From assembly GCA_963556145.1 (NCBI GenBank), contig OY744472.1:5270001-5334000 (forward strand): DNA of 64,000 nucleotides, read 5' to 3'. The DNA comes from Hygrocybe punicea (lineage: Eukaryota; Basidiomycota; Agaricomycetes; Agaricales; Hygrophoraceae). The notes beneath the pieces are model-generated. The model was not told the DNA's origin. It made no database searches and saw only the letters and a program-made list of their open reading frames with translations. Position numbers and translations under genes: made by a program. This document shows positions 54,745 through 64,000 of the stretch, piece by piece (position 1 is the stretch's first letter; every line of letters starts with the position of its first letter).

Positions 54745-54924
54745 CTATATTTTTATTTTGACCAAAGGGGCACCTGGAGCTCACAGAGAGGATCATTTTT
54801 CACTATACAATCACCATGTTCAGAGCATTTTTCAATGAGTTATGGCTCCCCGATGCTGGGGACTTGAAATGACCAAATTTGGATGGAAAATGCGGCTCCG
54901 CAAACTTGGCTGCAAATGGCAATA

Positions 54925-56174
54925 AGAATATTAATGATTGATCATAGGAAACAAGCCTGATGGATTCACCACCACCCACTGCATTCAATCTGTCTTCACT
55001 CATCCTGCCCTGCCTGTTTGCTGCACTGCTATCATGCATGGGTCGGTCAGTCCATTAGTTGTGGTGCCAATGCCATTTGTGTTGTGACTCCTGAGCTCAG
55101 TGAAGTTGCCTTTGTCATTAGTCATTTTGGTGGGAGAGAAACTTATCTAGTAAACCTGCATGACCCATGGCCAGAAAACCTCAGGCTTACTCACACTTGT
55201 GCTATACCCTGGTGGTGTAGTGATGGACAGGTCAGGTTCAGAACCATGGTTTGAACCTGAACTGATGGGAACTGAACCATGGTTCAGGTTCAGGTTCGAG
55301 GCTAGGCATGAACTGGACCTAAAGTCTAGTTTTGTGTTCAGGTGTGTTTGTGTGGTCCAGAACCAGTAGGTTACCAGTGTCCAAAATGACACTCCGATGG
55401 TCTCATGACAGTCATAACAACAACATCTTGAATGATGACAACAACGATGATTGCCAACTGGCATCAGGGCGGTGACAACAACAGGCACCACTACCACTAC
55501 CACCATCACACAATGATGACAAAGACAATGATCTCCACTGCCAACTGGCAACAGTAGGGTGACTATGACGATGGAACTGGGCCAATGGTGGTGACAACCT
55601 GAGCCGTGAGCCATGGCTTGGGTCTGGGGTCTGTGACACTCTTTTGACCTCAACCATAATAACCACAATGACAACAACAATGACACTGGCAAGCCAGAGG
55701 AGTGGTGCACCCACCTCCAGCCAAGGTACCTTCCCCTCTGCCTCAGGCTGCCAGCTGACTATGGAGACATGCCTTCACAACACCAACAGCAAAGGCATCG
55801 GGAAGACCATGCCAATTCCAACATGCCAACCCTAGCTACAGCCCACAGACCCAAGGAGGCTGACACAACCATGAACCACAATGGTGATGATGTTCAGGCA
55901 CCAGTAGCCAGTGCCCACACCAAATGGTGTGAATGGATGGCAAACAGAGGCAGGGAGGGTTGGCAGTGCGGCAACAATAAGTCCTCTTTCCTGGTTAATT
56001 CATGTACTACTGATTCTGACTTTTTACTAGCGGAGAGTTAGCAACACCAATAGGCATTTGCATGGGTAACCCCCTGGTATTTCCCACGTACCCATACCTG
56101 ATCGGAAAAATACCCATACCCCTGCCCACGGGTCAGATAGGGCGGCGGGTCCATTTTTTTAAGAGGTGGGTGAG
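54925..56174. repeat. word-repeat region, GGTTCAGG/AACCATGG type
   Basis: 55235-55310 is an array of GGTTCAGG, GAACC and CCATGG words in both orientations. 55440-55560 has CAACAACAA and CACCACTACC tracts. 55690-55960 is low complexity. 56060-56150 has TACCCATACC/GGGTA words. No gene seen; it looks like ends of hAT-type nonautonomous repeats without assignable borders. Confidence 0.5.
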
Positions 56175-57619
56175 ACGGTGTAGAGGGTCGACATCCCTCT
56201 GAGTCCGTATCCTCGATATATCACGAATCCGGACGAACCCGATGCCTCTATCCAACTCGCATTCGAACCCGACATAACCCGACGCAACCCGACGTGATGT
56301 GACGTGACGTGACCCGACGTGACCGACATAACCCGACGTATGCCGCTTCGTCACAGCCGCTCTCAGACCAAATCCGGCAGCCTCAAACGCCTCGGAGTTC
56401 CAATTCCAGGAGATGGATCTCTTCGGACTCAATCCCCGACTTCGGATTTACTTTATTTATGCATCCCCTCGTCCTTTCGGAGATATGTAGGACTTTCTAG
56501 ATCTTTTCCTTGCATATTCGTTTTCCCCTCCATTTCCTGTCTTCGTTGCTTTGCAACCCCCCTTTCCACATCCCCATTCCAACCTTTCTTTGTAGCTTAC
56601 CATCGGCCGAAGTAGACATGTCCGAAAGTAGATTACTGTTTCCTGTACTATAAAAACGGTCCCCGACGACTGTACAAAATAACATACCCTTAGTCCCCGT
56701 TTCCCTTTAGTCAGAATCACCTTTTAATCCCTTCAAATGCTCGTCCACGTAGACCCTTAGCTTTTTATAGTCCTCTTCGTCGTCTTTATCGTTGTTCCCG
56801 TATATTTGTTCATCGTTTCCGACCCGACCCGACCCGACCCGCCGTACCCGACATTGTCGGCATCGTCGGGTTCTTCTTTATTTCTCCGTTTTCACTCCGT
56901 TCATCACCGGATTCGTCGTTATTAGTCCAGTTTTATGCGGCGGCTTTACTTTTACTAACATTCCTTTACTTTTACTACTATTCCCGACACTGACTTATCC
57001 AGTCACTTCTACGCTGACACCCACAGGTTAGGATCTTTATATTATTTCTTTATATAGTTCCGAAGCCACCAAGAACCCGCATCTACATCTGGAGCCCACC
57101 GCGAGGATAATTCAGTGTCATCATTCATTCATTCCATAACCCTACACTTTCCTTTCGTCATTTCGAAATAACCCTTGCCGCAGCACTCTACACATCCGAC
57201 TCCCATTACCCGACCTCTTTACATCCGACATCCGATGCCTCGACAATCCAATCGCCAACTGCCACACTATCATTTGGGTTTGATTCTCATAATATTTTCT
57301 CTTCTTTAACGACTACGATTGTCTAGTATCACGTACAACTTCGAACCCGCTCTTGCGCGGCCGACCCAACGGCCGTTTACCGCTTTAGGAACCTTGCACA
57401 GCCACGACCCGATACGCCCTCGTTTGTCGCTCAACGACTCGAACCTCGTCACATCCACCATCCACGCTCGTTTATAGATCCCCAACACGCTCGGAATCCC
57501 ACTCCCCACCGATAACCGTCGAAAAACCGCGACCGGAAAGCCCCAACGACCCGCCCAACAGCACTCGCGCGTCAAACACGACTCGGAACAGACGGAGCGC
57601 CGTGCAACGGGTTTAGCCT

Positions 57620-58351
57620 GTGCACCCCCAGCCGCTCGCATCTAAGAACTCGCACTTGTCACCGAATACAAGCCCTGACACGCCCCCATCGTCTGAGCCC
57701 GCGAAGTTACCAGCAAAACACGTCAGCGCCTTTCACGAGTCTGTGCGAGCAGCCCCGCCGCGATCGAGCCCTCAACACCGTGCTACAGCCTCACGACGCC
57801 ATTCGCAAGGTCTTACGAGCCGTCTCCGCCATTATCGAGTCCCCAACACGTCGCCACGTCATCCCAGCTCATGCACCCGCCTATTCGACATACCCGGCCG
57901 CTCACGCCCTCGTTGCTACCCCCACGCAGCCTCGTATGGCTCTCCGAGTCCCCACAGCGCCCTTCGCGAGCCCACACGAGTCGTCTTCGCCGTTATCGAC
58001 GCTCCCACAGTGTCCCACGTCACCCCGCTTCGTGCCCCCGCCTATTCGACATCCTGGCCGCTTACGCCCTCGTTGGACCTCCCCGTCGCCTCGCACCGCT
58101 TCCTATGGCCCCACAACGCCAGCTGCGAGCCCTCACGAGCCGTTCTCAACGCCCAACGCGTCACCACGTCATCCTTCCTCGTGTCCCCACGTACTCGACA
58201 TCCCCGGCCGCTCACGTCCTCGTTGGACCATCCGCCGCTTCGTACAGCCTCCCAGAGCCCCACACCGTCGTTCGTAAGCCAGTACAGGCCGTCCTCGCCA
58301 TTATCGATGCCCCACGCTGCGCCACGTCACCCGGCTTCGTGCCCCAGCTAA
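57620..58351 (+). CDS. 243-residue open frame across the A4 tandem repeats
   Basis: A Pro/Ser/Arg-rich frame over the ~170-bp repeat units; a related frame exists in A3 (minus, 46459-47148). Three frames are open at once here (165 and 223 residues in the others), showing that openness reflects composition. Not convincing as a gene, but it is the only frame shared by both copies. Confidence 0.2.
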   Translation: MHPQPLASKNSHLSPNTSPDTPPSSEPAKLPAKHVSAFHESVRAAPPRSSPQHRATASRRHSQGLTSRLRHYRVPNTSPRHPSSCTRLFDIPGRSRPRCYPHAASYGSPSPHSALREPTRVVFAVIDAPTVSHVTPLRAPAYSTSWPLTPSLDLPVASHRFLWPHNASCEPSRAVLNAQRVTTSSFLVSPRTRHPRPLTSSLDHPPLRTASQSPTPSFVSQYRPSSPLSMPHAAPRHPASCPS

Positions 58352-60169
58352 GTCGACATCTCCGGCCGCTTACGCCCTCGTTGGACCTCCCCGTCGCCTC
58401 GTACCGCTTCCTACAGCCCCACGACACCACTCGCGAGCCCTCACGAGCCATCCTCGCCGTCATCGACCCCTCACGCGTCACCACGTCATCCTTCTTCGTG
58501 CCCCCCGTACTCGACATCCCCGGCCGCTCACGTCCCCGTTGAGCTACTCGCTGCCTCGTACCGCATCCCAGGACCACACATCATCCGTCGTGACGCCGTA
58601 CAAGTAGTCCTCGCCGCCCTCAAGCCATCAACAACATGCCACGTCACTCGACATCATACCCACCATCCGAGGCCAACGACCACCGCATACAACCACCCCC
58701 ACGTTCTCGTTCACGCCCCCGCACCTCTGGATGGCCCTCACCTGTCCCAAACGACTCCGCTCTCGTCCCTCGTCGTCCCACGCAAGCGGCCACGTCACCC
58801 CCGTCGACCTCCATTCTCGACCCCCAGCCGCCCCCGTCCTCGTCCACTCCCCTTCGACCACCTACGCCCTCGACCAACCCCACGACGTCAAGTCCATTTT
58901 GTGAGCCCAAATGAAGCCCCCGTTGGGTTACGCCCGCGAAACTGTGACCACTGGCCGCCCAAACCCGTTCCACGACCCGACGGACCATTGTCAAATCCCC
59001 ACGCAACTATCCACCACGAAAGCATCATGAAGACGCCACCCGTATCACCCCAATCCATCACCCAGTCTACGTCGTCTCACCCGCCCACGTCATCCGCCCC
59101 GTCTCCAACATCGCCCTACACCATACCGTCAGTATTGACCACTCATTTACCGCTTCCCCAAACTCCAGCACCCTCGAACGACCTCACGCAACCCCGACCC
59201 ACGTCACGCAACACCACGTCCCGTCATATCCGCTCAAGTCATCCGCCTCCGTCGCCCAACGTCGTCCTATCCCGTACCGCCACACCCGACCACCCGTTTC
59301 CCACTCCCTCGACCTTTTGCCACCTCGAACGGTCCCTACGTAGCCACGGTCGACCCCGCGCAGTTCCGTGTTCGCCTCCGTCGCCCCAAAAACGAGTCTC
59401 TCCGCTAGTCAACACACCTCCGTTGTCGGATCTACCATCCGGAATGCCCCAAAACGCGTCGATGGCACCCGAAGCACAGACCTAACGCCCTGCATGTCCA
59501 TGCCGCCCCCATCAGTGATCTAGCCTCATCATCGTCACCATATGTACCCGACGTCAGACCCCACATCCGCCCTCTAACCCGTTCTCGTTCTCGACATAGC
59601 CACCACCGCATTCCGTCAAAGCAAACACCCGACTACGAGTCCGGACGCGTTCTCATTACCCAACTACGATTCCGCGGCATCTGCTTCCGGTTCCGGCTCA
59701 ATTCGAGCAGCGGTGCTCAATTCGAGCATCTGGTTCCGGTTCCGGTTTCACATCCCGTACCCGCCATCTTTGCACCCCCATACCCACGGAACCCGACCCT
59801 ACGAAAACCCGTCACCGTCCATCGGCATAAGAAATATATACATAGATAGATTAAATAAATAAAAAAGAAAGAAAAATGTCAGAGATAAAAGAAAGATAAA
59901 AAGAAACACTCATTCCCGACACACCCGGCACCCGCATAATCCACCCGACGTACCCGACACACCCGCTTACGAATCCGTCGCACCCAACGAACCCGCTTAC
60001 GAACCCGCCGCACCCGCTTACGAACCCGACGCACTGCTTCACTCATTCCCAACCCACCCGACTTTATATTTCAGTTCCATGGGGGAGAATGCTTCCCCAC
60101 GGGTCCAAGCCGGTGCTGAACCGCCTAGTATGAGGCTGATTTCACATCCGTTGATTATCGCCCCCATAT

Positions 60170-60475
60170 TAGTATTGACATATCGAACCTCCGCCATCGT
60201 CTATCGAACCTCCGCCGCCGTCTATCGAACCTCCGCCATCGTATATTGAACCTCCGTCGTCGTCCATCGAACCTCCGTTTTCGTCATATCGTCTATCGAA
60301 CCTCCGCCATCGTATATCGAACCTCCATCGTCGTCCATCGAACCTCTGTTTTCGTCATATCGTATCGAACCTCCGTTTTCGTCATATCGTATCGAACCTC
60401 CGCCATCGTATATCGAACCTCCGTCGTCGTCTATCGAACCTCCGTTTTCGTCATATCGTATTGAACAACCACCGT
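60170..60475. repeat. minisatellite based on CATCGAACCTCCGYCGTCGT
   Basis: About a dozen 20-30-bp units of the form TATCGAACCTCCG plus a variable triplet run or a TTTTCGTCATATCG insert. The reverse-complement counterpart in A3 is 44700-44960, with different copy number, so the array length differs between copies. Confidence 0.9.
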
Positions 60476-61973
60476 CGTCATATCATGTCTACCCCTACGC
60501 CACCGTTTCCGCCACCCGTTGACACAGCCACCAAAGCCGCTGACCCTAACTCGACCCGCCCAGATCGTCTTTGTCATCCGCTTGTGTTTTATTTCGTTTC
60601 CGCACCTGCCTTACTCGTCTTCCTCACCCGCCCCCAATCCTATGTCACGTTTAGTTTTATCCCGACTTGATTTCTATCGTGTCCCCTCTTTCCGATACCC
60701 AACATTTATTTATTTTCTCATCTATTTTGCGTTTCCACTCCCCGTTTGTCCTGTTTTTGTAGCTTTCCATCTCTTCTTTCATTTCTGCTCAGTTCCCTTT
60801 TCCCTGGTTCTATGTATTTTGTTTCCCTTTCCTCGACACCGGCTTCACCCATTTTGTTCCCCATTCTCCGCTCTCAGCCTCCGACCATCCATCGAGCTCC
60901 GCTAGTCACCATCCGCTGTCCCCGTTTGCGTCATCCACAACCCACCTCATCCTGTCGAACCCGCTTCCACAACCACCGCGTCGGTTTCATCTCACGCATC
61001 CGAGTCCCGAGTCCACATAGTATAGACCAGGGATGGTCTTTATTTAAAGTACCCTGGAGATGTAGAGGGTCGACATCCCTCTGAGTCCGTATCCTCGATA
61101 TATCACGAATCCGGACGAACCCGATGCCTCTATCCAACTCGCATTCGAACCCGACATAACCCGACGCAACCCGACGTGATGTGACGTGACGTGACCCGAC
61201 GTGACCGACATAACCCGACGTATGCCGCTTCGTCACAGCCGCTCTCAGACCAAATCCGGCAGCCTCAAACGCCTCGGAGTTCCAATTCCAGGAGATGGAT
61301 CTCTTCGGACTCAATCCCCGACTTCGGATTTACTTTATTTATGCATCCCCTCGTCCTTTCGGAGATATGTAGGACTTTCTAGATCTTTTCCTTGCATATT
61401 CGTTTTCCCCTCCATTTCCTGTCTTCGTTGCTTTGCAACCCCCCTTTCCACATCCCCATTCCAACCTTTCTTTGTAGCTTACCATCGGCCGAAGTAGACA
61501 TGTCCGAAAGTAGATTACTGTTTCCTGTACTATAAAAACGGTCCCCGACGACTGTACAAAATAACATACCCTTAGTCCCCGTTTCCCTTTAGTCAGAATC
61601 ACCTTTTAATCCCTTCAAATGCTCGTCCACGTAGACCCTTAGCTTTTTATAGTCCTCTTCGTCGTCTTTATCGTTGTTCCCGTATATTTGTTCATCGTTT
61701 CCGACCCGACCCGACCCGACCCGCCGTACCCGACATTGTCGGCATCGTCGGGTTCTTCTTTATTTCTCCGTTTTCACTCCGTTCATCACCGGATTCGTCG
61801 TTATTAGTCCAGTTTTATGCGGCGGCTTTACTTTTACTAACATTCCTTTACTTTTACTACTATTCCCGACACTGACTTATCCAGTCACTTCTACGCTGAC
61901 ACCCACAGGTTAGGATCTTTATATTATTTCTTTATATAGTTCCGAAGCCACCAAGAACCCGCATCTACAACGG

Positions 61974-62050
61974 GTACTAAGGGGGTCACAGGTAACCCGA
62001 CGACCCTCATGTATTTGAGGTAATAGAAATACATTTAAAAAAATAAATAT
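61974..62050. other. flank between A4 and the next repeat
   Basis: GGTAACCCGACGACCC words continue the sequence interrupted at 56178 (GGGTA/TACCC type), followed by an A-rich tract. Confidence 0.5.
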
Positions 62051-63145
62051 AGGGTGGGGCATAGTGCCCCACCCCACCTTGCCTCATCGGCCTGTCACAC
62101 AGCTTTGTCACCTTCCCCATCGTCCTCCTTGAACTGCCATTTTGCATCCATTCACGCCATTGGGCATGTGCACTGGCCACCAGCACCTGACCAGGGGGAG
62201 ATGGGAGTCAGGCATTGGGGCTGGTGTTGCCGTTCCCATTGGTGTTGCCATGCCCATTCCCGCTGCCATTCCCATTCTCATTCCCATTCTTGTTGCCATT
62301 CCCATTCCCGTTCCCATTGCTGTGGCTGTTGCATGGCCATTGCCGCTCATGTTGGTGGTCACTATGTTGGATGGCATTGAGGTTGGCATTGGTGGTTGGC
62401 ATTGGTGGTGTCGCTGCCATTGCCATTGCCAATCGTGTTGGTGGTGGTGTTGGTGGTGGTGTTGCCACTGCCATTGCCATTGCCAATCACGTTGGTGGTT
62501 GTGGTGGTGCCTGCCTGGCTGCTAGCATGGTAATGCTGAAGTAAAAAAGTGGAAGTCAGTAGATGCATAGGAATAAAAGAAAATACAAGACTTACCTTGA
62601 GCAGAGCAGTTCACAATCGCAAACTGCTCTGCTCATTCTCATTCTCGCGTTGGTTGCTGTGTTGAAGTCACGGCTAAGTCATGGCTACCCACAGGTTTGA
62701 CCACAGGTCACGGGTTTCTCGTGGTTCTTGATTTGGCAACCCGTGCCCGTACCCAACAGTGCCAGGGGTCCAAACCCGTGCATATGCCTAAACACCAACC
62801 ACCCACCACCACCACAGCACCAGCCACAATACCAACACCAACAGAAACAGAAATGGCAATGGACATGTCAAGACCAATCTGACCATGGACTACAGTGACT
62901 ACAGCACGAAACTCAACGGCTATGGCTATGGCAGCAGCAACAGCAGCAACCATGGCAGTGATGGCAGTGGCCACAGCAGCAACCACCCCCCTTGCTCAAG
63001 TGCCAGTGGCCAGTGGCCATGCCAAATGGTGTGAATGGATAGTGAACAGTGGCAAATGGGGGGTGGTGGGTTGCAACAGCAGGCAGCGTGAACAGCAGGA
63101 CTCTGTGGGGTAAAGTAGGGGTGGGGCACTCTGTCCCACCCTCTA
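62051..63145. mobile_element. ~1.1-kb repeat with AGGGTGGGGCA inverted ends
   Basis: Left end AGGGTGGGGCATAGTGCCCC; the reverse-complemented right end reads AGAGGGTGGGACAGAGTGCCCC. About 24 of 27 positions agree. The TIR is itself partly palindromic. The interior has CCATTCC/GTTGCC hexamer arrays (62215-62520), an ACCCGTG-word segment (62685-62790) and an AGCAAC array (62930-62990). I could not fix a target duplication. No transposase. Confidence 0.6.
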
Positions 63146-63480
63146 TTTATTACAGCTGTTCCCGAAAATAATGACATCACATTTTCTTTTTGTGATGTGT
63201 GAGCGCGTGACTGAGATATGGTATATATGACCTGTTCAGCCTCATTTCGACACTCCCATGTCTGATGGGAGTACATCTCTGCTCTCTGCTCCTCCCTCCC
63301 ATCAGCCCATGACATGACTTATCCCATGTCTGACTGGGCAACTAAGGTTGACAATGTTATGTTTGAGACGGGCCAGCCGATCTGGGCCGAGAAAAGCTTA
63401 TTGTTAGGTACTTGACGGCGCAACTCAGGAATGTCATAGTTATGGTGTTAGATGGGTGGGCCGAGGTTTGAGCCAGAATA
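63146..63480. other. unassigned segment
   Basis: Mixed-composition DNA before the minisatellite. The 129-residue minus-strand frame overlapping it has no recognisable domain. Nothing identified. Confidence 0.4.
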
Positions 63481-63752
63481 TTGTTACCCATGTGAGACTG
63501 TTGGGCCAATGTTCTTTGGGGGCATTGTTACCCATGTCAGACCGTTGGGCCGATGTTCTTCGGAAGCATTGTTACCTGTCTCAGACCGTTGGGCCGAGGT
63601 TCTATGGGGGTATTGTTACCCATCTCAGACCGTTGGGCTGAAGTTCGGTGGGGGTATTGTGACCCATCTCAGACCGTTGGGCCGATGTTCTTCGGGGGGT
63701 ATTGTGACCCGTCTCAGACCGTTGGGCCGAGGTTCTATGGGGGTATTGTTAC
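63481..63752. repeat. 44-bp minisatellite, ~6 units
   Basis: Units start with TTGTTACCCAT or TTGTGACCC and contain CAGACCGTTGGGCCGA, then a short variable part such as TGTTCTTCGG or GGTTCTATGG. Period 44 bp, with one 45-bp unit. A degenerate unit precedes at about 63448. All three plus frames stay open across it because of the repeat. Confidence 0.95.
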
Positions 63753-63771
63753 TCATGTAATCCACTCCAGC

Positions 63772-64000
63772 TAGTGTTGCCACGGTCCGGTCCGGTTACG
63801 GTTAACAACGGTTAACCCAAATATGGCTATTCAAACCGGACCGGACCGTTGGGACCACGGTTAACCGTGGTTAACCATCCCAAAAAGGCAGTTTGGGGCA
63901 ACCTCAAGCCACGTCAACCGCAATTACAAGAACGCTGTGACGATGACTCGACGATGATGATGGTAACCGCTGGCAAGGCCGGAGAAGTGGTGCGCCCATT
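63772..64000. mobile_element. left end of a hAT-type element, cut by the window edge
   Basis: Begins TAGTGTTGCCACGG, the same TAGTGTTGCC terminus as hAT-1, hAT-2 and the 205-bp hairpin. Then an array of ACGGTTAACC and GGTCCGG words in both orientations (63780-63890). The preceding 8 bp are ACTCCAGC; the right end lies outside the window. Confidence 0.75.

Larger units (their letters stand above)
51379..54922 (+). mobile_element. 3.5-kb Tc1/mariner element with two genes and ~180-bp TIRs
   Basis: Ends TTGCCATTTGCAGCCAAGTT and AACTTGGCTGCAAATGGCAA, flanked by TA (51377-51378, 54923-54924). The TIRs run from 51379 to about 51555 and about 54745 to 54922, with a mosaic of conserved blocks (CAAATTTGGTCA, GTGATTGTATAGTGAAA, GAGCTCCAGGTGCCCCT). 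Inside are a five-exon DD34E transposase (plus) and a four-exon second gene (minus). Both have consistent splice phases and no internal stops, and they converge with 123 bp between their stop codons. Confidence 0.92.
56179..61969 (+). mobile_element. complete nonautonomous family-A LTR element, copy A4
   Basis: LTRs 56179-57087 and 61061-61969 (909 bp each) look identical by eye; start TGTAGAGGGTCGAC, end CCCGCATCTACA. Perfect 4-bp duplication ACGG (56175-56178, 61970-61973). PBS TGGAGCCCACCGCGAGG at 57090-57106, two bases after the 5' LTR. The internal 3.97 kb shares layout with A3 but is longer by about 340 bp: ~170-bp tandem units (57690-58560), Pro-rich degenerate stretch (58640-59480), CGAACCCG array (59930-60050), and a CGAACCTCCG minisatellite (60180-60470). 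No protease, RT or integrase. Confidence 0.92.

Noticed and set aside
63448..63752. Regular repeat with short variable parts, superficially CRISPR-like
   Set aside because: Units are contiguous 44-bp minisatellite copies without unique spacers, in a eukaryotic genome with no cas genes.

Overview
The window looks like transposon-dense, gene-poor DNA from a filamentous basidiomycete, probably an Agaricomycete. The reasons are introns of about 42-55 bp with GTRNGY...YAG borders, a chromodomain Ty3/Gypsy element of the Tf1/sushi type, PIF/Harbinger, Tc1/mariner, hAT and CACTA-type elements, and remains of gene families I associate with Agaricomycetes (an alpha-kinase, an integrase-like gene and a large zinc-finger protein). 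I see no clear single-copy housekeeping gene and no tRNA or rRNA gene. There is one assembly gap of 100 N (24813-24912). Family names come from recognising motifs by eye; no search was run.

Layout. 1-5791 (minus) is a broken multi-exon gene running off the left edge, interrupted by an LTR-like insertion. 6.0-13.3 kb is an inverted repeat of about 600 bp enclosing a decayed alpha-kinase gene (plus) and a convergent decayed integrase-like gene (minus); the latter carries two hairpin elements. 13.59-20.77 kb is a foldback hAT-type element (R1) with three further elements nested one inside another. 20.82-40.10 kb is a second R element (R2), split by a PIF/Harbinger element, a CACTA-type element, a 1-kb hAT and an apparently complete 7-kb Gypsy element. 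40.16-49.53 kb is a third hAT-type insertion, split by LTR elements of family A. 51.38-54.92 kb is a Tc1/mariner element with two convergent, spliced, apparently intact genes. 56.18-61.97 kb is a second full-length family-A element. The right end holds a TIR-bounded repeat, a 44-bp minisatellite and the start of another hAT.

Target-site duplications (TSDs) found by eye support the nesting: TCTTTGAT (R1), TTTGCAGT (R2), C[G/A]ATCAGG (hAT-C), TGAGGGGG (hAT-2), AGTG[A/G]GGG (hAT-1), TTCACACC (hairpin hAT), TTA (Harbinger), TAT and ACT (CACTA-type), TA (mariner), TCCAC (Gypsy), and 4-bp CpG-centred duplications (ACGA, ACGG, TCGC, GCGG) for family-A LTRs and a small LTR element. Removing R1, R2 and hAT-C leaves only about 80 bp of host DNA between 13590 and 49528.

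The most interesting points are: the two-gene mariner, whose second product has a Cys/His motif and a SAM-like C-terminus; an antisense, intron-containing, cysteine-cluster gene inside the Gypsy element; an 11-nt self-priming signature in the same element; a palindromic box of about 58 bp shared by otherwise different hAT-like repeats; and CpG-centred insertion of the short LTR families.
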